From Flavobacteriales bacterium UBA4422 (lineage in GTDB: Bacteria; Bacteroidota; Bacteroidia; Flavobacteriales_G; Salibacteraceae), in NCBI GenBank assembly GCA_002389645.1, contig DGQE01000018.1, positions 186,001-250,000 on the forward strand: a stretch of DNA of 64,000 nucleotides. Reading direction: 5' to 3'. Both the position numbers and the translations under genes were made by a program. Shown here piece by piece: positions 1 through 8,283 of the stretch (positions are counted from its first letter, which is position 1; each line of letters opens with the position of its first letter). The notes under the pieces are model-generated. The model was not told where the DNA came from and did no database searches. It saw nothing but the letters and a program-made list of their open reading frames with translations.

Positions 1-390
1 CTTCGAACCCAAGGGCATCGAAATTCCTGCTTGGTATTGGCCAGAGTTGGAAGTAACCAACTCAGGGTTTACTTGTCCTCCAGTATTTTCAACGTATCCA
101 GCAAACAACTCAACGCCTAAGGCAGTTGGTAGCGCGATTTTAAACGATTGCTTTTCGTAATAGTCTTTGTCGTCATAGGACTTGTCTCCAAAATTATAGG
201 CGACATAAGGGTCCATTATTCCGCGTTCTAATCTTAAGTTAGCACCGCTTAAGTCAACTTGGAGGTCGGCCTGAAGCATAATCGGATGCTTGGTGACCAC
301 TTGAGCGAGGTAGTCTTTAAAACTTAAAGTTTCTTGAGCATGCGACTGAAGAAAACAAAGAGTAATAAAGATAAGCGTAAGCTTTTTCAT
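1..390 (-). CDS. TolC-family outer-membrane efflux protein, N-terminal part (gene continues beyond window)
   Basis: About 130 codons are visible and the gene runs off the left edge. The protein starts with a typical signal peptide (MKKLTLIFITLCFLQSHAQ) followed by ETLSFKDYLAQVVTKHP, the helical start usual in TolC-type channels. It is the third gene of a minus-strand set with an ABC transporter and an HlyD-type adaptor, starting 11 bp after the adaptor's stop codon. The set therefore has the make-up of a type I secretion or tripartite export machine, with this protein as the outer-membrane duct. Family assignment rests on the N-terminus and the context. The substrate is not evident. Confidence 0.75.
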   Translation of the reverse strand, partial: MKKLTLIFITLCFLQSHAQETLSFKDYLAQVVTKHPIMLQADLQVDLSGANLRLERGIMDPYVAYNFGDKSYDDKDYYEKQSFKIALPTALGVELFAGYVENTGGQVNPELVTSNSGQYQAGISMPLGSK

Positions 391-401
391 GAATTTCCTT
401 G

Positions 402-1751
402 TCATTTTTTCTCTTCGGCTTTTATCTCGCCTCCTTTGTAGAACTCTGGTGGGAAGCCATTCAATTGACGCCAGAATTCGTACCAAATTGGTACATCTTT
501 CAATAAGGCGATTGCCTGTGCACCCGACCCCATTCTTAATTCTTTCGGCCATTCCTCTTCTTTTGGATCTGGTGCAACTAAGATGCGATACTTACCATTA
601 GTGCTGGTAACATTATCTATGGCAAATACGCGACCAGCATAAGTTCCTACTGAAACATTTGGCCAACCAGAGAAAACCAATGATGGCCAACCATCAAAAA
701 TGAATCGTACCGGAGCACCTTTTTCCAGTAATGGTAAATCAATCGGGCGGACATACATTTCCACTGCTAACTCGCTTATGTTGGGCACAATGCTCACAAT
801 TGGGGCACCTTCTTTAATTGTTTCACCAATACCACTCTGCAATGCTTTTGTTATGTAACCCGACTGCGGTGCTGTGATGAAATACATTGAAGAGCGGATA
901 GTATAGTTTGATACTTCGTTTAATGTTTTAGCTAATTTACCCTCTGCGTCAAGCATATCACTCAAGGCTGTGAACTTATTGCTCTCGCTTTTTGCTATTT
1001 TATCGTTGTAGTCTGCCTGAATGGAAGTCAATTCAATTTTTGCATTAATCAACTCATTCCGGCTTGTTAGCAGTTTATTTTCGGCTGAAACATATTTAGC
1101 CTCAGCTTCTCGATACTTCTGACGGTAGTTTTCTAAGTCAGTAAGTGACTTTAAACCTTGCTCATATAAACTTTCCTGTCTAAGATATTGTTTTTCCGCG
1201 ATGTCAAGATTGGAGGATGCCGCGATAAGATCTAAACTGTCACTTTGAACTTTAAGAACTCCCTGCCGAAGTTTGTTTTGAGCTTGCTCTTTCTTCAATT
1301 TCTGACTTTGCTTAAGTGCACCAACTTGTTGGTCTACAGCATTTATTTTTTTTATGTATGCTTCAATCCCTCCTTCCTGTGCAGCTAGTCTTTCTCTTGT
1401 TCTGGTAAGAAGGTCCGGGTCAAAATATTCATCTTTTACTTCTGATATGAATAGAATCGTATCGCCTTTCTCTACGAATTGACCTTCTTGGATGTACCAC
1501 TTTTCAATTTGACCTGCAATTACAGAATTCACCGTTTGCGGACGTTGGTCGGGCTTTAGATTCGTTACGTATCCATCTGCTTGAACGTTCTGAGTCCATG
1601 GCAAAAATGAAATAACGATGCAAAGACCAAAGAAAAGCATTAACCACCTCAGTGACTGCCTTGGGAGCTTCGATGCGTAAATTGACCCTGGGCTCTGATA
1701 CTTTTTAAGGTCAATTAAATGTCCAACACTATTAGATGAAATGTTCAGCAT
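402..1751 (-). CDS. HlyD-family periplasmic adaptor (membrane fusion protein)
   Basis: The 449-aa protein has one N-terminal membrane segment (about residues 36-52). A biotinyl/lipoyl-like half-motif follows (about 72-105, with VIAGQIEKWYIQEGQFVEKG), then a long charged coiled coil (about 115-275), and the second lipoyl half and beta-barrel region (YITKALQSGIGETIKEG). This is the normal order for a membrane fusion protein that links an inner-membrane ABC exporter to an outer-membrane channel. It lies 5 bp after the ABC gene and 11 bp before the TolC-like gene, so the three are very probably co-transcribed. The start is ATG at 1751. Confidence 0.88.
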   Translation of the reverse strand: MLNISSNSVGHLIDLKKYQSPGSIYASKLPRQSLRWLMLFFGLCIVISFLPWTQNVQADGYVTNLKPDQRPQTVNSVIAGQIEKWYIQEGQFVEKGDTILFISEVKDEYFDPDLLTRTRERLAAQEGGIEAYIKKINAVDQQVGALKQSQKLKKEQAQNKLRQGVLKVQSDSLDLIAASSNLDIAEKQYLRQESLYEQGLKSLTDLENYRQKYREAEAKYVSAENKLLTSRNELINAKIELTSIQADYNDKIAKSESNKFTALSDMLDAEGKLAKTLNEVSNYTIRSSMYFITAPQSGYITKALQSGIGETIKEGAPIVSIVPNISELAVEMYVRPIDLPLLEKGAPVRFIFDGWPSLVFSGWPNVSVGTYAGRVFAIDNVTSTNGKYRILVAPDPKEEEWPKELRMGSGAQAIALLKDVPIWYEFWRQLNGFPPEFYKGGEIKAEEKK

Positions 1752-1756
1752 GAGAT

Positions 1757-3469
1757 TTAATCGTAAAAAAGTTCTTTGAGTTCAGGATTCTTGAAGATTT
1801 CTTCGGGTGTACCATTATACTCTATGGCGCCTTCATTGAGGATGATTATTCTATCGCATCGTTTGGCAATTCTTTTAGAAGCTGAACTTACAATCAGCGT
1901 CCAAGGGTGCACTTTGTCCATCATGCAATCTACAATACAGCTCTTATCATTCTTAGGCAGCACGTGCATCGATTCTTGCCATATTACAAGCGGAGGTTGT
2001 TCAATAATCGAGCGTGCAATCATGATTTTGCGCACGATATGCTCTGGCATTCCGCTTCCTTTCGGAGATAGCTGTGTTTGGTATCCTTTCGGAAGTTTTT
2101 TGATGTAATTTAATAAGCCAATTTTTTCTGACGCCCAATGCAGCTGTTCTTTCGTTAACCAAGGCTTGCCGAGCATTATATTATCTTCAATCGTCCCCTC
2201 AAATATGTCTTCCTCGCCCAAACTATCTCCTATTTGAGAACGCAAAGATCTAAGATTCAAGGATGATGCAGGAATATCATTGTAACATAATGTGCCTTCG
2301 TAATTTTGGTACAATCCGGCCAATAGTTCCAGTAAAGTAGACTTTCCTGAACCGCTGTACCCATGAACTAAGACACGCTCTCCGGCCGCAATTTCAAGGT
2401 TGATGTCCTTAATTATTTTATGTCCAGAAAAGGAATTGGTATAACCTAAATTACTCACCGAAATACTCAACGGTTTATGCTCAGCATTGGGGTCGTAAAA
2501 CAATTCTCCGTTTTCTCTCTCCAATTCTAGATCGGTAATCGAGGCAATTTTTTCAAGGGCAGTTAAGACATCATAGATTGGCTCCATCGTGCGAATGAGC
2601 TTCTCAACACTGTTTAAAATCAAAATAATGACAATTTCTGCAGCTACAAACTGACCAAGGTTGATCTGGCTGTCAAGCACCAATAAACTTCCAATAATCA
2701 ACAAACCTCCTGCCACCAATGCTTTGAATCCAACTATATTTAAGTATTGAGTTACCAATATTTTGAAATGCCTTCTTCTTGCACCGAGATATTTTTCCAA
2801 AAGACCATCGGTTCTTTTTTCGGGTAATCTAGTTTCACCGGCAAGCTTGAAGGTGTTCATTGTGCGAGCCAATTCCTCTAACCAATAAGCTACCTTGTAC
2901 TTATAGGTACTTTCTTCAATACTCGTTTTTAAACCTTGTGGACCAGTGATCCTAATAACTGTATAAAGCACTAAGATTAGCAAGATTCCGAACAAACTGA
3001 AAAACGGGTGATAGAAGCTCAAAAGCATCAATCCAAAAATGATTTGAAGTAATGATGCTCCTGTATCTAGTAAGATCTTAGAAAGTCCTTTTTGAAGTGA
3101 GAGCGTATCGAAAAAGCGATTGATCAGCTCTGGTGCGTACTTAGAGGCTACTTGCTCAAGTCGAATGCGAGGAATGCGCACTGCAAATTCAAATGCGGAT
3201 CGCTGAAATATTTTTTGTTCGATGGTCTCACTCAATGACAGCTGCATTACCTGCATCACTCCAGCTAATATTACACCCAGGATAACGAAGATCACAAGTA
3301 AGACCCAAGATGTGGAAATCATTCCACCACTCAAATAAGTGATGATCGCTTGAATTCCAAGAGGGAGACTCAGATTAATCAAACCGCTCAATGCTGCAAA
3401 AAGGAAGATTCTGGTAATATCCTTCTTGTCGGCTTTTATAAGTCGAAACAATCGTTTAAGAGGCGGCAT
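1757..3469 (-). CDS. ABC exporter, fused membrane and ATPase domains, with degenerate ATPase motifs
   Basis: The 570-aa half-transporter has an ABC type-1 membrane domain (about 15-310) and a C-terminal nucleotide-binding domain. The Walker A loop is intact (GYSGSGKST, 370-378) and a Q-loop glutamine is present (Q412). The rest is degenerate. The signature region (about 467-480) reads SPKGSGMPEHIVRK rather than LSGGQ. Walker B reads LVIWQE (494-499), with Gln where Asp is expected. The H-loop region (528-530) is SSA, with no histidine. No N-terminal C39 peptidase domain is present. It leads the HlyD/TolC operon. It may bind ATP but hydrolyse it poorly or need a partner; that is inference. The start is ATG at 3469. 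Confidence 0.87.
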   Translation of the reverse strand: MPPLKRLFRLIKADKKDITRIFLFAALSGLINLSLPLGIQAIITYLSGGMISTSWVLLVIFVILGVILAGVMQVMQLSLSETIEQKIFQRSAFEFAVRIPRIRLEQVASKYAPELINRFFDTLSLQKGLSKILLDTGASLLQIIFGLMLLSFYHPFFSLFGILLILVLYTVIRITGPQGLKTSIEESTYKYKVAYWLEELARTMNTFKLAGETRLPEKRTDGLLEKYLGARRRHFKILVTQYLNIVGFKALVAGGLLIIGSLLVLDSQINLGQFVAAEIVIILILNSVEKLIRTMEPIYDVLTALEKIASITDLELERENGELFYDPNAEHKPLSISVSNLGYTNSFSGHKIIKDINLEIAAGERVLVHGYSGSGKSTLLELLAGLYQNYEGTLCYNDIPASSLNLRSLRSQIGDSLGEEDIFEGTIEDNIMLGKPWLTKEQLHWASEKIGLLNYIKKLPKGYQTQLSPKGSGMPEHIVRKIMIARSIIEQPPLVIWQESMHVLPKNDKSCIVDCMMDKVHPWTLIVSSASKRIAKRCDRIIILNEGAIEYNGTPEEIFKNPELKELFYD

Positions 3470-3555
3470 GAGCGTTGAAAATTAAGTGATTTTTTAACCG
3501 GCTCCCAAAAATCTTACTAAGGCTCCATTTTAAAAAATAAAAAAATGTTATGGAA

Positions 3556-4767
3556 TCAATGAATAGATCGAATGTCTTCCAACATTCCTTGGAGCATAGA
3601 AGCATAGCTATACCTCTCCCTACAAATTGATCTTCCTTGATCACGAGTGGTGGTGGCTGTATCGGTATCATTTAAAACAGAAATTACGGTTTCTGCGAAA
3701 GCATTAGGTTCATCAACAATGTAGGCGTGCTTTTTGTTTTCCAATTCAATGCCCTCAGCACCCGTGGTTGTGGTGATCAATGGCAATCCTCTGTATAGAG
3801 CATCAAACGTTTTAATCTTCATTCCGCTGCCGAAGCGCAACGGAACTATAGCGCACCTGCTTTTTTGCATTATGGCTTCTAAATCATCTACAAAACCAAG
3901 TGCATTCACACCGGCTGTATGATTCATCAATTTCAATAAGGCATCATCGGCACCTCCGCCACACACATTCAGCACTGCGTTGGGCTCTTTTTCATGGATC
4001 GTTGGCCAACAATTCTCAATGAACCACTGAATTCCATCCCTGTTGGGCTCCCAACTTAACGTTCCCGCATAAAAAATTTCTTTGCCGTTGGCTTTCAGGT
4101 CAATATCATCCAGTTCGAGCAAAGCATCATTCCCAAGATGATAGGTTGATCTGAATTTTGAAGCATCAATTCCTAATTCGGCCATAAGCGCTTGCTGATC
4201 ATTAGGTGCGGCAAACGTAAATGTTGAGCGCTTAATAGCGTAGCGTTCCAATTGTTTTACACGACTAGCTTCCCATTCAAGCATCCATTTGGTGAGAAAC
4301 GTGCCACGCATTGTTGCGAAGTCAGACCATAGTTTAAACTCTGCATTGTGACTGTGGTAAACGATTTTTCCTTTATGCTCTTCTGGCACCAAATCAATGG
4401 TTTCAGCATGATCTACCATCAACACATCGCTTGATTCTGCCGACCATTTGATCATCGTCTCTAATTCCTTCGAATAAATTCTAAAGGCATTAAAGCTTGG
4501 CGATGTCATTAAGGCCACAAAAAAGTTGATGGCAGTGCGCGGTTGATGATTGTCAAAAACCTGTAGGTATGATAAACCTGGAATGGCTGCTTTCATTGCT
4601 TCAACGGCTTTCTTTCGTTTACCGCCAAAGGCGCAAATCAATTTCACATTGAATTGCAGCGAAAGATATTGCAATAGACGAAACGTCTTTATTCGCCCTC
4701 CGCTGTCAGCAGGGTAAGGTAACTCGGTTGTTACAAAAAGGAGGGTCGATTTAGAGGAATTCATCAA
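3556..4767 (-). CDS. Glycosyltransferase, GT-B fold, group 1 / GT4-like
   Basis: The 403-aa protein opens with a Rossmann-type start containing a glycine-rich substrate loop (LLFVTTELPYPADSGGRIKT). Its C-terminal half holds the nucleotide-sugar region typical of GT4 enzymes (YAGTLSWEPNRDG, then FGSGMKIKTFDALYRGLPLI with the following TGAEGIE). It probably transfers a sugar to a surface polysaccharide or lipid; donor and acceptor cannot be read from the sequence. The start ATG overlaps the stop of metK by 4 bases (ATGA), so translation is probably coupled, although a functional link with metK is not obvious. Confidence 0.85.
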   Translation of the reverse strand: MMNSSKSTLLFVTTELPYPADSGGRIKTFRLLQYLSLQFNVKLICAFGGKRKKAVEAMKAAIPGLSYLQVFDNHQPRTAINFFVALMTSPSFNAFRIYSKELETMIKWSAESSDVLMVDHAETIDLVPEEHKGKIVYHSHNAEFKLWSDFATMRGTFLTKWMLEWEASRVKQLERYAIKRSTFTFAAPNDQQALMAELGIDASKFRSTYHLGNDALLELDDIDLKANGKEIFYAGTLSWEPNRDGIQWFIENCWPTIHEKEPNAVLNVCGGGADDALLKLMNHTAGVNALGFVDDLEAIMQKSRCAIVPLRFGSGMKIKTFDALYRGLPLITTTTGAEGIELENKKHAYIVDEPNAFAETVISVLNDTDTATTTRDQGRSICRERYSYASMLQGMLEDIRSIH

Positions 4768-6017
4768 ATGCCAAATGCGGCTTTGATTTCATTAATCATA
4801 TTCAATTCTTCCCAAGGAAACAATTTCACTTTTTGGGTTACTGTTTCTCCTGAAACATTCACAAAGGTTTTTTCCACTTCTTCAGTTTCTCTTCCCATGT
4901 GTCCATAAGCGGCAGTCTCAGAGTAAATTGGAGTTCGTAAGTTGAATCGCTTTTCAATGGAATAGGGTCTTAGATCGAAAATGTCAGTCAATTTCTTAGC
5001 TATTTCACCATCACTCAAATCTACATTTGATGTACCATACGTTTCGATAAACAAACCAACAGGCTTGGCAACACCAATTGCATAGGCGACTTGAACCAGC
5101 GCTTCATCTGCAATCCCAGCCGCCACTAAGTTTTTAGCGATGTGTCGAGTAGCATAGGCTGCAGAACGGTCAACCTTGCTTGGGTCTTTTCCACTGAAAG
5201 CACCTCCACCGTGCGCGCCTTTGCCACCATAAGTATCCACAATTATTTTTCTTCCGGTCAATCCAGTGTCGCCATGTGGACCGCCAATCACAAATTTTCC
5301 TGTTGGATTTACGTGGTAAATAATTTGATCATTGAAAAGTTTCTGAATGTGCGCTGGAAGTTGCGCTTTTACACGAGGGATTAAAATGGATATAACATCA
5401 CTTTTTATCTTTTCAAGCATGTGCTTTTCTTCGTCAAAATCATCATGCTGCGTAGAAACAACAATGGCTTCTATGCGCTGTGGTTGGTTGTCATCAGAAT
5501 ATTCGATGGTTACTTGGGCTTTTGAGTCTGGACGCAAATACGTCATTTCCCTCCCGTCTTTCCTTAATGCGGCAAGCTCCCTCAATAGTCTGTGCGAAAG
5601 ATCTGCAGCCAGCGGCATGAAGTTTTCTGTTTCGTTCGTTGCGTAACCAAACATCATTCCTTGGTCACCCGCACCTTGATCTTCTTTGTTCACTTTATCC
5701 ACACCTTGATTGATGTCAGGGCTTTGCTCATGAATCGCAGATAAAACACCGCATGAGTCAGCCTCAAACATGCAGGCGCTTTTGGTGTAACCAATGTTCC
5801 TAATCACCTCGCGAGCGATGGATTGGACGTCAAGGTAAGTTTTCGTTTTCACCTCTCCCGCTAACACTACTTGACCTGTAGTTACCAATGTTTCACAAGC
5901 CACTTTTGATTCAGGGTCAAATGCTAAAAAGTGATCTACTAAGGCATCAGAAATAGCATCTGCTACCTTGTCTGGGTGTCCTTCTGAAACGGACTCTGAA
6001 GTGAATAAGTATGACAT
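4764..6017 (-). CDS. metK: S-adenosylmethionine synthetase
   Basis: This 417-aa enzyme makes S-adenosylmethionine from methionine and ATP. Hallmarks are SESVSEGHPDKVADAISDA near the N-terminus, GAGDQGMMFGYA, the phosphate-binding GGPHGDTGLTGRKI, and GGGAFSGKDPSKVDRSAAY. I place the start at the ATG at 6017 (MSYLFTSESV); a longer reading would need a TTG at 6026 and adds only three residues. A TACATTTG box at 6037-6044 on the same strand fits a Bacteroidota -7 element with a short leader. The glycosyltransferase gene overlaps its 3' end. ahcY, the next methyl-cycle enzyme, lies about 10 kb away. Confidence 0.97.
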   Translation of the reverse strand: MSYLFTSESVSEGHPDKVADAISDALVDHFLAFDPESKVACETLVTTGQVVLAGEVKTKTYLDVQSIAREVIRNIGYTKSACMFEADSCGVLSAIHEQSPDINQGVDKVNKEDQGAGDQGMMFGYATNETENFMPLAADLSHRLLRELAALRKDGREMTYLRPDSKAQVTIEYSDDNQPQRIEAIVVSTQHDDFDEEKHMLEKIKSDVISILIPRVKAQLPAHIQKLFNDQIIYHVNPTGKFVIGGPHGDTGLTGRKIIVDTYGGKGAHGGGAFSGKDPSKVDRSAAYATRHIAKNLVAAGIADEALVQVAYAIGVAKPVGLFIETYGTSNVDLSDGEIAKKLTDIFDLRPYSIEKRFNLRTPIYSETAAYGHMGRETEEVEKTFVNVSGETVTQKVKLFPWEELNMINEIKAAFGI

Positions 6018-6036
6018 GAATTTCAAATTAAGGTCC

Positions 6037-6044
6037 CAAATGTA
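6037..6044 (-). promoter_or_regulatory. Putative -7 promoter box of metK
   Basis: TACATTTG on the minus strand matches the Bacteroidota consensus TAnnTTTG and sits 20 bases before the metK ATG. I saw no clear -33 TTG at the usual distance, so the call rests on the -7 match and position. Confidence 0.4.
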
Positions 6045-6103
6045 GCAGTTGGGAATGAAGTTTTAAGAAGTAATTGCCGCTGATTTTTCAGTATTGAAAA
6101 AAA

Positions 6104-7006
6104 TTAAGATGTCAATCGCTTGAACACATCCTCTAAACGTTCTTCTTCTTTTTGAACGGTAAGCACAGAGTTGTCATTACCAACGGCAAAGTCAAAGATA
6201 TTTTTGCGGATATCGGTATCGGCATTACTCGCAATTAACCAGGTAGTGTCCGACACTTTTTTTACTTCTGACACTCCAGCAATGGAAGTAAGAATGTTAC
6301 TAGCCACAGACTTACTAAACTCAACACGAATAACCTGTTTGTTTTTGTAATTGGTGAGGTTCGCTGCTTTGTCATTCGCCACGATTTTGCCATGATTTAC
6401 AATGATCACGCGGTCGCAAATGGCTTCTACTTCTTGCATTATATGGGTGCTCAGCATTACCGTTCTGTCTTCGCCAATATTCTTGATTAGGTTTCTAATC
6501 TCAACAATTTGGTTTGGGTCTAATCCAGTAGTAGGCTCATCTAAAATTAATACTTCAGGATCGTGAATCATCGCTTGTGCCAATCCAACACGCTGCCTGT
6601 AGCCTTTGCTCAACGCACCGATTTGCTTCTTGCGTTCGATGGTTAATCCCACCAGATCAATCATCTCGTCAACGCGTTTTCTTTTGTTGGTTAGCTTGTG
6701 AATGCCAGCAATAAACTCGAGGTATTCACGAACATACATGTCCTGATACAACGGATTGTGCTCGGGCAAATAACCCACGTGTTTTTTCACTTCCATGGGT
6801 GATTCGGAAACATTGAAGCCACACACTTCAACCGTTCCTTCTGTTTGGGGTAGAAAGCAAGTGATGACCTTCATCATGGTTGATTTTCCTGCTCCGTTCG
6901 GACCGAGAAATCCCACAATATTTCCTCGTTCAATTTCGAAACTCACGCCATCTAAGGCGCGCTGTTCACCATATAACTTGCTTACTTGATCAACTTTTAT
7001 TGACAT
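6104..7006 (-). CDS. gldA: ABC transporter ATP-binding protein, GldA type
   Basis: The 300-aa soluble ATPase has Walker A GPNGAGKST (about 35-43), signature LSKGYRQR, Walker B VLILDEPTTGLDP and an H-loop histidine in STHIMQEVEAIC. The stretch HVGYLPEHNPLYQDMYVREY is characteristic of GldA, the ATPase of the GldA/GldF/GldG ABC transporter associated with gliding in Bacteroidota. GldF and GldG are not adjacent here, which is common. GldA-like ATPases also occur in non-gliding species, so its presence does not prove motility. Confidence 0.82.
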   Translation of the reverse strand: MSIKVDQVSKLYGEQRALDGVSFEIERGNIVGFLGPNGAGKSTMMKVITCFLPQTEGTVEVCGFNVSESPMEVKKHVGYLPEHNPLYQDMYVREYLEFIAGIHKLTNKRKRVDEMIDLVGLTIERKKQIGALSKGYRQRVGLAQAMIHDPEVLILDEPTTGLDPNQIVEIRNLIKNIGEDRTVMLSTHIMQEVEAICDRVIIVNHGKIVANDKAANLTNYKNKQVIRVEFSKSVASNILTSIAGVSEVKKVSDTTWLIASNADTDIRKNIFDFAVGNDNSVLTVQKEEERLEDVFKRLTS

Positions 7007-7076
7007 GGGGACGAAGGTAAGCGCTGTAATCGTTCCATTACATGCATTTTACAATGCTTTAGAATTTGGTATGCAT

Positions 7077-7994
7077 TCAAGGTGAATCAAAAAGTTTTAG
7101 GTTGAATCGCTCTTCAAAACCGGGCACTCCTTGCAAGCCTCCTGTATGCACAAAAAGCACCTTACTTCCTTCGGATAACTTGTTGTTTTTGACGTATTCT
7201 ATCAATGCGTACAGTGCTTTCCCCGTATAAATGGGGTCAAGTCTTAGACCATGATCTTTATAAATGGTTCGAGTGAATTCGATCAACGCATCATTCCACA
7301 TGGCGTAACCACCAAAATGAAAATTGGTTTCTAAAATCAGATGATGCAAATGAGCCCTTAATGTTGGGTTCATCTCAACCACATCATTCATTATATGTCC
7401 GTGTTTGTGAATCGGGATTCCAATTATTTTTTGATGTTCCGCACATGCTTTTAATAAACCTGCAACGGTTGTTCCTGTGCCAATTGCGCAAGCAATAGCG
7501 TCAAAAGATTGCGTCTTTTCACTCAATATTTCTTCCGATCCTTTTATCCCGAGCACATTAGCTCCTCCTTCAGCAACGATAAAAGCATTCGGGTGAGCAA
7601 GTTGTAGTTCGCTTAAAAAAGTGGGGTCGCTTTTTTGTCGGTACGCCTCACGTGAAATGAATTTTAGCTCCATTCCCTTGGATATCGCAAAGCGCAAGGT
7701 TGGATTAAGTCCATCCACAGCTTCGCCTCGTATGAATCCTATGCTTTTTAATCCGTATTGATCGGCAAAAGATGCCGTAGCGGCAATATGGTTTGAAAAT
7801 GCACCTCCAAACGTAAGTAGACTAACCTTGCCTTCTTTGATGGCTTGCTTAAGGTTGTATTTGAGCTTGTAAAGTTTATTGCCCGAAACGAACGGATCGA
7901 TCAGATCATCGCGTTTAACCCAAACCTCAACTCCATGCAGCGTCAAAAGGAATTGAATGGGAGAATTGGAAATTTTAACAAATTCCTGAACCAT
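7077..7994 (-). CDS. PLP-dependent ACC deaminase / D-cysteine desulfhydrase family enzyme
   Basis: This 305-aa fold-type II PLP enzyme carries VWVKRDDLIDPFVSGNKLYK, in which the lysine after GN is the expected PLP anchor, then LLTFGGAFSNH, the substrate and phosphate-binding segment, and ACAIGTGTTVAGLL, the PLP-phosphate loop. Members act on 1-aminocyclopropane-1-carboxylate, D-cysteine or related amino acids. Bacterial homologues without plant contact are more often D-cysteine desulfhydrases, but the substrate cannot be settled from sequence. The start is ATG at 7994. It is about 70 bp from gldA on the same strand. Confidence 0.82.
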   Translation of the reverse strand: MVQEFVKISNSPIQFLLTLHGVEVWVKRDDLIDPFVSGNKLYKLKYNLKQAIKEGKVSLLTFGGAFSNHIAATASFADQYGLKSIGFIRGEAVDGLNPTLRFAISKGMELKFISREAYRQKSDPTFLSELQLAHPNAFIVAEGGANVLGIKGSEEILSEKTQSFDAIACAIGTGTTVAGLLKACAEHQKIIGIPIHKHGHIMNDVVEMNPTLRAHLHHLILETNFHFGGYAMWNDALIEFTRTIYKDHGLRLDPIYTGKALYALIEYVKNNKLSEGSKVLFVHTGGLQGVPGFEERFNLKLFDSP

Positions 7995-8049
7995 TTTGGG
8001 TATTCGATGTTTTTACAGCTTCGAAACTAATGATTCAATTTAGAGAAGT

Positions 8050-8238
8050 ATGTTTGAAGGCGTGTGTGGCACAGGTAATAAATCCAAGCTGGAGCCAGAA
8101 GATTACTACATGAGTGAAGATGGTTACATCGTTTTCACTGAAAAGTATCATCTGAAGCGAGGCTATTGCTGTAAAAGTGGTTGCAAACACTGTGCATACG
8201 GATATAACAAGCAGACTGGTAGATTCGATCGAAAATAG
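8050..8238 (+). CDS. Small cysteine-rich protein, DUF5522 family
   Basis: The 62-aa protein contains YYMSEDGYIVFTEKYHLKRG followed by YCCKSGCKHCAYGY. This matches the DUF5522 pattern, which is common and well conserved in Bacteroidota. The CC-x3-C-x2-C cysteines suggest metal binding, but the function is unknown. It has no signal peptide, so it is probably cytoplasmic. It lies between the divergent PLP enzyme gene and hutU and ends 45 bp before the hutU start. Confidence 0.8.
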   Translation: MFEGVCGTGNKSKLEPEDYYMSEDGYIVFTEKYHLKRGYCCKSGCKHCAYGYNKQTGRFDRK

Positions 8239-8244
8239 CCGTCC

Positions 8245-8252
8245 TATCTTTG
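8245..8252 (+). promoter_or_regulatory. Putative -7 promoter box of hutU
   Basis: TATCTTTG followed by CGG matches TAnnTTTG and lies 31 bases before the hutU ATG. No convincing -33 element was seen. Confidence 0.45.
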
Positions 8253-8283
8253 CGGTGTTGATCCATCAATTAAACATTAATTC

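Noticed and set aside
389..601. Plus-strand open frame over the end of the HlyD gene
   Set aside because: It lies across the HlyD-family adaptor gene, which has clear domain support; the frame shows no recognisable protein features.
3456..3671. Minus-strand open frame between the ABC and glycosyltransferase genes
   Set aside because: It overlaps the 3' end of the glycosyltransferase gene in another frame and the start of the ABC gene; composition is not protein-like.
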